A stretch of DNA of 64,000 bases from Lucifuga dentata (GCA_014773175.1 VXCM01001469.1:186001-250000); one strand, 5' to 3'; shown: positions 37,697 through 51,500, numbered from the stretch's first letter. Program-made: numbers and translations. Notes: generated from the sequence alone by a model not told the origin.

Positions 37697-40600
37697 ATGG
37701 CCGCAGTGAGGTTGTTAGTGTTGTCTGTAGTCCACGTGTCTCTGACTGGGTCTCAGCCCAGCCAGAATCCACAACAGGAATCAATTCCTCCCCACCCCAC
37801 AGGAGAGCAGTCTCTTTTGGATACAGGCAATCTGTCCTTCCCATGGAGCCATCTGCGCTTGCCGAGGTATTCTTGTTTTTTATAGTGATGTACAGAAAAT
37901 TGTCAAGAAAATTGCTGGAACACCAGATTTTGAGTCTGATAAATGCAGCATGCATTTGTTTACTTTAGATACATCATTCCACTTCACTACCACCTCCTCC
38001 TGCATCCCAACCTCACAACTCTTAGTTTTACTGGATCAGTGCAGATCCAGATTGATGTCCAAAACAATACCAACTGGGTTGTATTACACAGCAAGGGTCT
38101 ACAGATCTCCAAGGCCACCATATTGGACCAAAACCTTGCTCATCTGTCTGACCAGGTATTTGTGAATGCAGAGAAGTTATTTCTGTAGGTCACTGTCACA
38201 TATCTTTGTTACCTACTGTATAATGGACCCATAATACAGTCATGTTGATATAGCTTACTGTACACGTGCAAACCTTTCATCCATCTGTCCCATACTGAGC
38301 TATTAAGACTAGAAAATGAAACTGGAAATGTTTTAATCTACTGCTTTTCTCTGCATAGGTTCTTCCTGTTCTTCACAACCCTGTCCATGAGCAGGTGGGT
38401 ATTTTCTCTCGCAAGGTGCTCAGCAGTGGACAAAAGTACTTCTTACATATGGAGTTTGGGGCAGGACTTGCAGAAGGTTTCTATGGCTTCTATAAGAGCA
38501 CCTACAGAACCAGCAGTGGAGAGATCAGGTAAGACTTGGTAGATTATCTCATCACTCATAAGCAAGCTTAGTAAAGCTTCACATATGTTCGGGAGGTTTT
38601 CTCTGTACAGCATCTGCTGACAGCTTTCTCTGCTCAGAACTTTAGCTTCAACTCACTTTGAGCCCACTAGTGCTCGGATGGCATTCCCTTGTTTTGATGA
38701 GCCAGGCTTCAAAGCACATTACTCCATACAGATCAGGAGGAGCCCAGAGTATATTTCTCTCTCCAATATGCCTGTTGTGAGTATGTTGCTTATGTGAGAC
38801 TTTCTACATTAATTAATACACATGTTGAAATGTGTGCGATAATTAATACTCTATTAATGCCATTTCTGTACGTTTCAGGAGAATACAGTTGAAGTAAATG
38901 GTGGCCTGCTGGAGGATCAGTTTGCTACAAGTGTGAAGATGAGCACATACCTAGTTGCTTTTGTCATCTGTGACTTTAAATCTGTGACTGCAACAACATC
39001 ATCTGGGGTACAGGTATGTTCTCACTGAAGATGTTTACTTTAGCTTCATTCCTTGTCTAAAAGTGAAGCATTACAATACAGAAAAATCTTTCTTTCACTT
39101 ACAGATGTCTTTGGTTCTTTATACATTGTATATAGGTGTCAGTCTATGCTGCCCCTGAGAAGTGGCAGCAGACCCACTATGCCCTGGAGGTTGCAGTCAA
39201 AATGCTGGACTTCTATGAGAAATACTTTAACATCCATTACCCACTACCCAAACAAGGTAAACCTTTACTAAAGCTTTCTGTAACCAAGCTGCTAAGGATT
39301 TCCTGCTTTTCTGTGCAAATTGTGCCTCTTATTTTCTCCTTTCTACACTTTTCTGCCCTGACGCATTCTTCCCATGGTGTCCTTCCCTCAGATCTAATAG
39401 CTATTCCAGACTTCCAGTCCGGTGCAATGGAGAACTGGGGTCTAACCACTTACAGAGAGACCAGCCTTCTTTTTGATCCCATGACATCCTCTGCCTCTTA
39501 TAAACTCTGGGTTACTATGGTGATTGGCCATGAGCTGGCCCATCAGGTGACAGCGTGTCTACAGTTTAATGAGATGGATTTACTGTTTATTTGGCTTATA
39601 TGGTTGCGATGCTCATAAAGCACTTTGTTAAACTCAAAATGTGGTTTGTCTGCAGTGGTTTGGCAACTTGGTGACCATGGAGTGGTGGAACGATATATGG
39701 CTGAATGAAGGATTTGCCAGATACATGGAGTACATTTCAGTAGAGGCCACCTACCCTGAACTCAGAGTGGTATGTGTCATCCTCTTTGATTGAGCATGAT
39801 AGATTAATATTAAGCCCATGAGAGAGGTTTAATGATCCTGCTCTTTGTGCAACCTTGTAGGAGGAATATCTACTGGATACCTGTTTTGCAGCGGTTGGCC
39901 AAGATTCATTAAACTCTTCCCGGCCGATATCCAGCCCAGCAGAGAGCCCTACTCAGATCAAAGAGATGTTTGACACTGTCTCCTATGATAAAGTATGACA
40001 TTAATCTGTGTTAACTGTGTTAAATGGGCAGTGGTGGCCTAAAGGTTAGAGAAGCAAGCTGCTGACCAACAGGTCAACTTACAAAATGTGTTTAAATACA
40101 CTCAACATAGATCTATTTGGAATGACTAAGGAAATTTAAGTGAAATCTACACAATTTGTTTTAGCTAAAACTACAAATTTAATTTCACTGAAATTTTTTA
40201 TAAATATTAAATACAGTCAACTTAAAAATATATAGACGAATCTAAATAAATTTATTATATGCAACCACTTGACATATAAGAATGGTAAGTAAATTCAAAG
40301 TAGCATTTTTTTCAGTGTGTGACTACACACTGTTTATTTGTATGCATATATATTGTAACAGAAAATCACCTTTTTCACATAACTAATCTAAATTACTTTA
40401 AACCAACCTACAGCATGGCCTCTAGTGGTTTATTACTTATGTAAACCTTTTCCCTCTCCATTCCATTAGGGAGCGTGTGTTCTACACATGCTTCGACACT
40501 TTCTGACAGATGATGTGTTCCAGAGCGGGATTGTGAGATACCTCCGCAGATATAAGTACATTAACACACGCAGCCAGGACCTGTGGGACAGTCTAGCAAA

Positions 40601-43600
40601 TGTAATAAATAACACACTCATATTACATGTAATGCATTGTGTAATGCACTGTAAAATGTCATCTTTTTTTTTTTTAATCAGAGAAACAGACAGAATTCTG
40701 TATTTGTCAAAATTTTCAATGAAATGAATACTACATTAATTGTTTAATTGTTTTGTTTTCAATCTCCATTTTTTAAGCTAAACAGACAGAGAACAAAGAA
40801 TGATGTCATAGATTTCATGTGTTTCTGTATGCCTCAGAGTTTTAGATTTTGACTGTTCCTTCCAGCTTCAAGGCAGCCATTGTTGTCCATTCTTTGACTA
40901 TGTTATAAAACTCACGGAGACTTGAAAGCTGGTTGAATTGATTAATTAATGATAGTGAACATTATTTTGCTTTTATTCACATTACAATTATTTTATTTGT
41001 ACCTGACACTACAGTAAGTAGAGTTTGGTTTGAAAAATATACTCTGCTCTGCTGTGCAACAACATTCAGTACCTTCCTGAAACTAAATTATCACATGATG
41101 AGGATATAGCTTTGTCAAAAATAATCATGATAGCCGTTTTAAGTATGCAAGTTGATTTTCATACTATGTACAAATGAGTTAAATTCAGTGGTATTCTAGA
41201 AGGTAGGAAAACCATTTTGATGTGCTTTCAGGAACTTTCAGCAGTAGTAAAAGCTATTTGTGATTTGTACAAAATGGCCTACAACATGCAAAACACTTTG
41301 TCTATTCTTTTAGCATGGATAGAAGTTCAGAAATGAAGCTTTGACTGTAATCTTGTTTTGTTGCTCAGACATGTTCAGATGAGGACTTCATTTCAGGAAA
41401 GCACTGCTACAGCAGCAGCCAGGCCTTTAAGAATGCTGTAAGTAACATACACAATATTGAACACCAGCTCCCTGGTTTAAAATGTTCTCTTCAGTTAACT
41501 CTCCTAACTTTCATATTATTGGGCTTGGTGTGATTGGATGATTTGATCTCTGTGTGTCCTACAGTATCTGTTTGCAGGGGAACACCTGGACCTGAGAACC
41601 ATAATGAACACTTGGACTCTGCAGAAAGGTATTCCTCTGATCACTGTAACAAGGAAGGGGTCTCGTCTTCTCCTTAAACAGGACAGGTTTCTGAGGACAG
41701 TCCTGCCTTCTGATCCCCTCTGGTCTAAACTGCAGCAGGGGTGAGTGTGCAACCTGTGCACATTTTTTAAATTTCCCATTTATATACACTTGGTTTAATA
41801 CTGTTATTGCTTCTCTGCTCTTTTTACTTTCATACTCTGGTTACCATCACAAACAAGAGTTTGATTTTAAGTAAATGTCAAGATTAACTTGAGGTTGCAT
41901 ATTTTAAGAATGATATTCTCTTCTGTCATATAGTTACCTGTGGCACATTCCTCTAACATACAAGACAAGTGCTTCCAACACCATCCATCGACATCTGATG
42001 ACAACACACACAGGTCAGTTTAGAATATGCTAAATACAATTCATATGTACAGGTGGATCCATTTATGCCTTTCCTTTATGCTGTGTATATCTACTTTATT
42101 TGTCATTTAGACAGTGTACACATAGGAGAGGACGTTGGCTGGGTGAAGGTGAACACTGACATGACAGGATATTATGTGGTTCATTACAAGGGAGGTGGTT
42201 GGGATGAGATGACCAAGCTACTGAAGGAAAACCACACCGCTCTGACCTACAAAGACAGGACTCACCTGATACACAATGCCTTTCAGTTGGTCACGTAAGC
42301 GCGTGTGTGTGTGTGTGCGTGTTGATCTGTAAACAACAGGGACACAATTTTGTCTATTTCTGTGTATTTAATTATTTAATTAACATAGACAAAACAACTT
42401 TATTATTCAACCTGAATTGGCACCTTACCTGAAGCTCTGAAAAACAAATTGCTGTTTGTCATTGAAGGGCAGGTCATTTGCATCTCAGTAAAGCCTTGGA
42501 CCTGATTAGTTACCTGCAATTGGAGACGCATACAGTACCTCTCCTCCAAGGACTGGGCTATCTCAAGGCCTTTTACCGGATGCTGGAGAAAAGGAATGAA
42601 CATGATGTAACACACAAGTTGGCGGTAAGAAGACAAAAATATACAGCTTGCGTAATATGTTGAGCTAATGTGAATTGTGAAATGGTTTGTGGGTCCATGC
42701 GTGATGCTGTTTTTGTGCTTTGGTGCAGGAGTACATCCTACGTTTCTTCCGTGGCGTGATTGACCAACAGACATGGAGTGACAGAGGCTCTGTATCAGAG
42801 CGACGGCTGAGGGCAGAGGTCCTGTCACTGGCTTGCCACCTGAATGACCCTTCATGTCTGGAGCGTGCACAACAGAGCTTCAGACTGTGGCTTCATTCCA
42901 ATGGGACACTCAGGTGTGTTTGATGAAATTACATTTTGACACATAATATTATCTGTCACACTGAGAGCAGCGTTTCTTGGTATGAGGCTGGACCATGTAA
43001 TTTCATATTTCATTGGGTTCAGTCTCAAGCCCTAATATGCATGTTTTTGCTTGTGTTTAGTCTGCCCACTGATGTAGCAGAAACAGTGTATTCTGTTGGA
43101 GTTCAGGATGACAATGGTTGGGCATCGCTCTTCCACACATACACCATCTCCCTCTCAGAAGCACAAAAATACAAAATCCTCTCAGCCTTGGCCAGTAGCA
43201 GAGATTCCAACAAACTCCAAAGGTGCACATTCCTCTCCTACATTTTGCACAATGGTTAATGGCGCCACCATGTGGTAATAAGGTGGTAGGTCGTGTATAT
43301 TTCAGTAGATAACATATCTTGTTCAAAATCGTGGGGTATAGTCACCAACACTAGTGTGTATACGTGTGTTTTGTTGCAGACTGTTGGAGTTGGGCCTGGA
43401 AGGGAAGGTGATCAAATCCCAGGACCTGTCAAGTCTCATCCTCATGGTGGCCAGAAACCCACAGGGACATCGTCTAGCCTGGAACTTTGTCAAAAAGAAC
43501 TGGAACACACTGGTTCAAAAGTTAGTACAATTATATGTTGTGTAAACTGCACCATGTAATTGTGTGATAAATTCATTTTCGTTAGCCTGACAATACATTA

Positions 43601-44690
43601 CAGTAATACAATATTGTAACACAATCATTACAATAATATTAAAATATATACTGTACATACTCTGGAAAAAAAATTGTATTTTAATAATCAAGAGTCTTTT
43701 GAGCTAGGTGTGAAAATTGTGTAGGCCTATAAGACTATATGCCTTTTTAGCTCATTAGCAAGTGGCAAATGTTTTTTTATTTGAGACTGACCCTCAGATT
43801 ACATCACCGACATTTGTCCATATTTTAATATCACGATGGCTGACCTCACAGCTATAAAAATCCCAGATTAACAGTACGTTCATATGTACCAGTATGTAGT
43901 GATATTAGTCTGACTTTTCTGTGTGTTCATCTGTTTGGCAGGTTCCAACTGGGCTCATTTTGTATTAGAAACATCATCATTGGCAGCTCAGGCCAGTTTT
44001 CATCTCCAGAGGAGCTCACTGAAGTAATACTCTTATATTTTAACTATTATATATGATACAAGGCAATTTTATGATGCGTTGGTATATTGTAGCCCTATCT
44101 TTATTATATTTGTTGATATCAGCTTGAAAAGCTCATTAGAAGGTAATTTTTGGTCTTTATCTCAATGTGTGTGTCACTGAATATTAATACCAAATTAGCA
44201 ACAAAATCAAAGCATCGTGCCCTTTCAAAATTTTAACATGTCTGAGAAAAAAAACAAAAAACAAAAACATGCAGGATCTTTGGTATATGCCCGAGTTGTT
44301 ATTAACAGTGTGCAATAGCCTTACTACTGGATATAACTTTTCTGTCACTGTGAGAAAAAGAAAGTGTCTGTGAAAAACTATATTTGCATTTGCTTGTTTG
44401 GTCATCTGTGTTTCAGTCTAATTTCCTGTTGCGTGCATGTTTGCATGGGTGTGTGCACTAATACGCATGCGTGTGTGTGTGTGTGTGTGTGCGTGTGCGT
44501 GTGCGTGTGCGTATGTGTTTTTTGTTTTTTTTTTTATCATCAGGTACAATTGTTCTTTGAGTCCATCAAAGAACAGGCATCTCAGCTGAGAGCGACTCAA
44601 GTTGCCCTGGAAAACGTTGAAAAAAATGTTCGGTGGGTGCAAAGGAATCTAGGAACTCTGAGAGACTGGCTGAGTGAGCAAAGGAGCTGA
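37697..44690 (+). CDS. erap2: Endoplasmic reticulum aminopeptidase 2-type M1 metallopeptidase
   Basis: ERAPs trim peptide N-termini in the ER for MHC class I. Twenty phase-consistent coding exons give 945 aa (human ERAP2 960): 37697-37866, 37969-38155, 38359-38528, 38638-38776, 38879-39013, 39136-39256, 39392-39546, 39656-39769, 39861-39992, 40470-40601, 41369-41437, 41565-41740, 41934-42013, 42111-42294, 42468-42624, 42729-42913, 43061-43222, 43380-43520, 43942-44023, 44544-44690. Residues 1-19 are a signal peptide. GAMEN is at 318-322. The zinc site is H354-E355-x2-H358 with E377, and the transition-state Tyr is Y439. ERAP2 rather than ERAP1 is indicated by [20 protein letters not shown], the [11 protein letters not shown] block and VQLFFES, and by its position next to lnpep. 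His182 replaces the Asp that sets human ERAP2 S1 specificity. Asn376 aligns with the human 392 position. Confidence 0.9.
40027..40075 (+). mobile_element. Fragment resembling a tRNA-derived SINE head in erap2 intron 9
   Basis: CAGTGGTGGCCTAAAGGTTA followed by GAGAAGCAAGCTGCTGACC resembles the A-box part of a fish tRNA-derived repeat. The B box is missing or destroyed. The call rests on remembered similarity only. Confidence 0.4.
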
Positions 44691-44855
44691 ATCACAGGAT
44701 GTATGTGTGGTAAACACGCCACGGAGGAAATATTTCAAGTAGCCTAGATTTCTTTTGTTTTTATTTTTACATTTTAATGTCCTCAGTGCCACAGGCGTGT
44801 TAATAGTTTTTTAAGAATGTTTTTGCCTTTTCAGGGTATTTCATATTCCTTGAAC

Positions 44856-44861
44856 AATAAA
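44856..44861 (+). terminator. erap2 polyadenylation signal AATAAA
   Basis: AATAAA lies 166 bases after the erap2 stop codon. A GT-rich stretch (TAGTAGTGTGTGCTC) follows about 35 bases later, as expected for a cleavage site. The lnpep promoter region begins about 300 bases further on. Confidence 0.75.
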
Positions 44862-45105
44862 TTTGATTGGTGAAACTAGTAGCTGTGCCGTAGTAGTGTG
44901 TGCTCTGATTGACATTGCAGTCAAATTGTCATTCATGCATGTGGACTTGTAAATGTGTGTGTGTGTGTCATTTCCCAGGTGACAAGGTTTTGTTAACGAA
45001 TTCCTCAACAAACTAATAATGAAAAGCTTTATTGTACCTCATGGTACCTTTGTGTGTATTGTGTTAACTGATATCGGGTATTTGTGTGTTAGGTTTTTAT
45101 TCAAC

Positions 45106-45119
45106 CGCGCGCGCGCGCG

Positions 45120-45158
<39 letters not shown>
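45106..45158. repeat. (CG)n-(TG)n compound repeat at the lnpep promoter
   Basis: A short run of alternating CG (45106-45120) passes into about 18 TG units. Alternating purine-pyrimidine tracts such as CG/TG can adopt Z-DNA; whether this one does is not shown. Confidence 0.9.
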
Positions 45159-45159
<1 letters not shown>

Positions 45160-45163
45160 GGGT

Positions 45164-45189
45164 CCCGCCCCTCGACATTCTTATCCAAT
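45164..45189 (+). promoter_or_regulatory. GC box and CCAAT box upstream of lnpep
   Basis: CCCGCCCC at 45164-45171 (Sp1-type) and CCAAT at 45185-45189 lie about 450 bases before the lnpep start codon, with no TATA box seen nearby. They fit a TATA-less promoter for a broadly expressed gene. The transcription start itself is not determined. Confidence 0.45.
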
Positions 45190-45630
45190 AAGATTTCAGT
45201 CTTTTATTGAGATGGGAGGTTGTAAACAACGGGTCGTAGAGGAAGCGAAGTGTCATCTACGCATTCGTTACTTTCCAGAGAAATGTAGAGCAAAATAATT
45301 CCTTACGTGTACCATCGTGTCAGGTTTAACTTGAAAGAAAATTCCAACGTATTCATGTAACTTTCTAACAACGAGCAATGGGCGACAAACTTCTGGAAAT
45401 CAGCTAACGTTAGCTAGCTGAATGTACATCAGTCGGTGACAATTGTCAGAAGTTGGCTAGCTGTAAGCTAGCTCCCACGAAGCTAGTACGGGGAGATAGG
45501 TGTCTGTTTATCCTGATAACTTGCGGTGGCCAGTTAATAATAAATTTATTTGGCTTCATCTATCGAGCTGCCTTAAACGCGTGGAAGTTGCCTCGTTTTG
45601 AACGTGAAGAGATATTGAAGCTATCCTAAC

Positions 45631-46339
45631 ATGGATCCCTTTGACAGCAACAGTTCAGGTAAGGAAGGAAGCTGGTAGGTACAGCCAAGCTAACAGCAGC
45701 ATGCTAGCTAATAACTAACGTAACGTTAGCTACAAGCTTTGTGAGAGTGACATTCATTCGAGGACACATGTTGAGTCTTGGTTTGAAGCCAAATGAAAGC
45801 TTAGTTGTCTTTGTCTTTTCGGAGAAAGCGCTTTCTAGTGGATAATTTCCAGATGCTAACTTACTGCAGTTCTAGTGATGCCAATCCTGTGCCTTTTTTT
45901 TTTTTTTTTNCTACTTTTTTTTTTTTAATTAAAATTTTAAGTAAATATAAGATATCGTACCTCTTTTGTAGCTCTTACAGTTGCTGCTGTCTTTATAGAA
46001 AACAATATTTTATGTCGTGGTTTATGGATAATACAACAGTACCATTTGTCAAGATGTAACCTTGTGGTTTGATAAAAGCTTATGTTTTGTCTTGGCGTGG
46101 AAAGCAGATAAGACCTGTTCAGTTTTGGCCTCTAGTAGCCATCTGCTTTATAACCTCTGCTATGATGTCATGGCGTTCAGGGCTTTATTAAAACAAACAA
46201 AAGGCCAGAAAACACACAAGACTATAAAAGCCCTCAGCAAACCTCAGTGTTCTCCTTTGGCCTTGTTATTAAATTTCAGGTTAGACTCAGTATGAGTATT
46301 CATTACCAAATCACAGCAGTTTTACTTCCCCTTTGTGTT

Positions 46340-46374
<35 letters not shown>

Positions 46375-48507
46375 CTGTGTGTCTTGCTGTCACCCAAAAC
46401 TCTTAAGCAATAACACTTTGAAATGATAAAAGATGATGAAACCAGTTGCAAAAACTTCCTTCCCAAAAGTTAAAATTAATCACTGCATCTTATTGTTCAT
46501 ATCACACTCTGCGTAGTCTGTGTGTTGTGTGTTTTTACCTGGCCTGACTTGGAGGACAACATGGCAAACACAGACCCGTGGTCATGTGTTTAACTATAGC
46601 TCTGTGGCTCTAAGTTGGGTTTGATAAATGTTTTAAGTAAGGAAGTGGTCAGCAGCTAACATGCTATGCTACTGCATTTACATGCAGACTTCAGCAGAGT
46701 ATTCCTGTTCAGTTATTCCTGTTTGCTTGAAGGTTTCTAATTGTAGTCTTGGCTTGTAACTGTGACTTTGGCTACGTCTGTCACCTGACCATGACATCTT
46801 CCTTATATGAATAACTATCACAACACTGTGGCAGTAACTAGTAAATAACTCTGTCAGGTTGACAATCATAAATATCTGATTAGGTTTTGGGGGTCTTATT
46901 TTTATCATAACCTCCTCTGGACATTATACATTATCTGCTATTTAGCTCGTAGCCTATTAATAGACATTCATACCACAGCAGTTTGAACCAGACAGAGAGA
47001 AGGTGACAGTCCATACAGTCATATCTGAAACACTGAACAGTACAAGCAGTTAAGTTCACCTCTTGCATTTATGGATTCCTGCTTTGGTGAGTTTGAGAGA
47101 TCATTGAATGCTACAAGACGAAACCTGCACACTGGATCAGTGTGTACAAGCTCTTTATGAAGCACAATGTTTTGACATTTTGACTTCACACATATACCTG
47201 ATAAATCATATAACTATTGATAAAGACTCTGGGAGCTTCCATTCAGTGTGTGGGCAACCTCTTCAGAAATTGTATTTATCTGCTGTTGATGATGCACCTG
47301 GTAGACTTTTGCATGTGCATATACTGTACTACATTGCATATACTACATATCTTTGTTTGCTGACATTGTCCATCCATCCATTTTCTATATCAGTTTGTCC
47401 TGTTAAGGATCACGGGGGGCTGGAGCCTATCCCAGCGGTCATTGGGCAAGAGGTGGGGGCGGTCATTGGGCGAGAGGCGGCGTACATCTTGGACTGGTCA
47501 CCAGTCTATCGCAGGGCTGACACATAGAGACAGACAAACTCATTCACACCTGCAGTCAATTTAGAGTTTCCACTTCACCTGACCTGCATGTCTTTGGAGG
47601 TGGGAGGAAGCCAGAGCACCCAGAGGGAACCCAAGCAGACATGGGGAGAACATGCAAACTCCACACAAAAAAGTCCCGGTCAGACTCGAACCCGGGACCT
47701 TCCCGCTGTGAGGTGACAGTGCTAACCACTGAGCCACCGTGCTGCTCACTGGTGACATTGTGATAACCTGATTATAAGTATATTGGTGTAAACACTGCAT
47801 TCAGTGTTCACTGAGTCATACTGAAAATGCTTTGTTTGTACCAGTGAAAGTATGAATGGCACGTGCGTTATAACAGGAGAATTTTATTGGATTTACTACT
47901 TCACTTGTTATTGAATTAGGAAGTGGAACATACCTTAAATTATTTCAACAGTAACTGAGGGGAGATATTGGCAAGCAGGATGTCACATGGGTCTTGGAAG
48001 ACAAGCCACACTTGTTTTTGCTGAAGATGCATTTTGGTTATTTTGTGGACATACAAACTTTTATATGGGCCATGTATTATGTCTTTTTTTTTAAACTCGT
48101 GTAAGCAAGTAAGATAGTTGAGCAATTTAAGCCAGATGATGAATTTTTATTGCATTTACCTTTTCCTAGCTCTGAGGGCAATTTCTTAATTGTTAGGGGC
48201 ACAGCAGGCTAATTAATGTACCCTAATCTAAAGGAAACACTGTCATTTCTGTCTAAACAGGTTTCTTGTACTGTCTAACTAGGCTAGTCTATGTAGGTCA
48301 GGAACCAGGAACTACTGCATTAGGTTTACCACAGGAAGCTGAGAGAGTCAGTCAGTGCTTTGTTTAGTGAGGCTTTGCTTTCTGCACATCCATTGACTGA
48401 TCTTTGTTATAATCTTTAGTGGTGCCATTTTCTTTTGTGGGGAAAAAATTGGAAACTCTGGAAACACAGAACACAGATTAATATATTGGTTAAATATATC
48501 ACTGTTG

Positions 48508-48545
<38 letters not shown>

Positions 48546-51500
48546 CCTTTTTGGGCCTTGTCAGTCTTATTTCCTCAGTCTTATTTACCTTCCTCTTGTG
48601 TGTTGCAGAGCGAGCCAGCCTGCCTAGGAACATGATTGAGAACAGCATGTTTGAGGAAGAACCAGATGTCGTGGATTTGGCCAGAGACTCCACATCATTT
48701 CCGGTATTCCCTTGCCAACTTATGCCATGCTTGTTCTGCACACCTTAATTTCCCAGGACTAGCCTCACACAATAAAGTGAATACTCACAATACGTATGAT
48801 AAAAGATGTCAGCACATTTCTTGCATTTGCTTTCTTTTTTAAATATAAAGGAGATGCTCACTACCAGGCAATTGTTAGCTTATGGTCATTATTTGCACAC
48901 TTTTAAGTCTTGCATACAGTTAGTATTTTTACTGTTATGTGAATTTGAAGATCACTCAATTGCACCCACCATAATCAACATTGTGAGGAGTTTTTCCTGG
49001 CGGTAGAAGGTCTGTGTTAGAAAAATAATCCAATACAACTGCACCATTAACTGAAGTCTTAAAAAGTACCATAGAGTTGAGTCAAAACTTCTGTAACAAA
49101 TGTTAATAAAACTAAAATATTAGAAGATTCACAATTCTAGGATTAATAGCAGGACTGTTGTATTGGATTGCATTAAAATTTTACAGGTTTACCTAATAAA
49201 CTGGTAGTCTTTGAAGTTGATGATCCCACTTTCCCACCATCTTAATTTTACTCTGCACTCTTCTCCACAATTTAAGTTGATAATCTCAACTCATTCTTAA
49301 CATCTCATTTCATCGACTTTTCACAGCTTAGGGTTACTTGTTAGTTTGTTGAAGGTTCCTTATTATGGAAAGCCAAACGCGCCAAAATTAAATATATAAA
49401 AACGATATTATGAAATATTAAATAACTCCATGCAAAACCAATAAATTATGAAATAATTCATTATAATAATATATAATGTATAATAATAATTAAAAATGAT
49501 TTATGGAATTATTTCATAATTTATAAGTGCTTTTGCATAGAGTCATTTATTTCATAATATTGTTTTTATATATTTAATTTTGGCGTGTTTGGTTTTCCAT
49601 ACCTTACGGTGTCTTTCCGCAGACAAAACACAAAACAAAGCCCAGATTCATAAAAACAATGGCAATAAGGAGTACTGCGTTGCCTTAATGTGTGCCATGA
49701 TAATTGAGGCTCATTCATAAAACTTTTCCTACGATAATCAGCTCACTGCTGTCTCAAGAAGGTAGCGTTTGTTGTGAGGGATGTGACAGGTAAAAGCCGC
49801 TGCATATTTATCAGCCACCATTCATCCCGATTCATCTGGTTTTAAAGCCACAAAATGGTAAAGGAAATATACATTCTGCTTTAGAGATCCTCATTTTAAA
49901 AGACTGACACTAAATAACAGTTAAACATGTATTTTAAGCTCTGTAGTTTGTGACCTCAAGCTGCGTTTGAGGAACTCAGATGTGCGCAGCATAGCAGGTG
50001 AGGTGATTTGAGTGCCTGAACGTGTGTCAGGTCAGATAAAAACTCAACATTTAAAAACTGACTGACTGATCAGCTGAGTGAGTTTATCTATCAAAGTTAT
50101 TGATCACTAACACATGTGAGGCAAATACAGTTTTAAAGTCGCCCAGATTTCATACCGCTGAAATTTACTACTGGAATGAAACATAAAGGAGATGCTCACT
50201 ACCAGGCAATCGTTAGCTTATGGTCATTATTTGCACACTTAATTTTTGTGGGTAGGTTTTTTTTATGAATAGCTACCGCGACATGCAAATAAAGAAATAT
50301 CACAGTAACGCCTCTTTCAAGGCAAACGCTAAAATATGTTGGTAACAGGCGTTTATGAATGAGCAAACATGGTTGCACCATGATATTTATGCATAGCGAT
50401 GGGGTAAATCATGCACTACAGTTTATGAATCTAGGCCAAAGACCTTAAATTTATATGCCAGCCCTTACCACCTCACTTCTCCCTCACCATGTGAACCCCA
50501 CATACAGTCTCTCCATCTCCCTGAATTTCATCCTCTTCACATCCCATACATATATTCCCAAAAATAGTGTTTGTCGCATCAACCACCTCTGTACTTAAAA
50601 AAAAAAGAAGAAGTTTCCTGTCCATATCCATGATAACCCTGCCTTGTGTATTCTCTGTTCTTTGTCAGTGAAGCTTCTCTATCCTGATCTTTGTCTGCTA
50701 TTCCTGTCTCACTCTTTCCAGTGCTTCCAGATATGATATATTAAATGAATAAACTGTGTTTATTCATTTGATGGGCAGGCCACCTAGTAATTAATAAAAT
50801 AGTGTGGGAAACACTGCCAAGCTACACAGTAACACAATGTTCATTCTCTCTGCAGACAGCTCTTGACCCAGATGAGGTTGTGTATGAGCCTCGCAGCTCA
50901 CGGTTGCTGGTGCGAGGCCTGGGTGAGAACGACATGGATGAGGATGAGGAGGAGTGTGAATCTTCGGCACGCCTGCTGGGCATGTCTTTCATGAACCGTA
51001 GCTCCGCTCAGAGATCCAGCTCTTCTCCGTACACCAGACAGGCTCCACCCAGGTAGTGCACAACCGAACTGATCATTTGCCACGTTGTGTAGTAAGGATA
51101 GCATATTGTTAAGCCTTGTGACATTTTTTTCTCCCTTTGTTTATCAAAAGAGACTCAAAGCACGTTTCACCAATGATCATGTATTATTAAATGCAATTTT
51201 ATTTTTTGTTATTTCTAATTGTAGAAACTGATGATATGTAAGCGTTTAATTTTGTCCAATTTAGTGGATTTTTTTAACACACAATCCTAACCTTCCAACT
51301 GCTTTTGCTATAAAACAATCCAGTCTCCTGACAACTTTTTCACAGTTCTTTATGAAAAAATTACTGAAGAATATTTCTGGGAAAATGCTTTTGGGATGGC
51401 ACCCATAGAGCACCAAGTCAGTCTGACTTTTGGTCAAAGTAATTAACTTTAAAAGCTTTGATCTCAGGTCCTGTTCACGGCCCTCAGCCCGTACCACAGT

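Noticed and set aside
37697..44690. Calling the 37.7 kb peptidase erap1 or a second lnpep
   Set aside because: It has a cleaved-type signal peptide instead of the IRAP tail, and its C-terminal blocks ([34 protein letters not shown]) fit ERAP2 better than ERAP1.
47685..47747. tRNA gene on the minus strand
   Set aside because: A- and B-box-like motifs are present, but they form the head of a SINE with a long body and ATGG tail; there is no proper cloverleaf.
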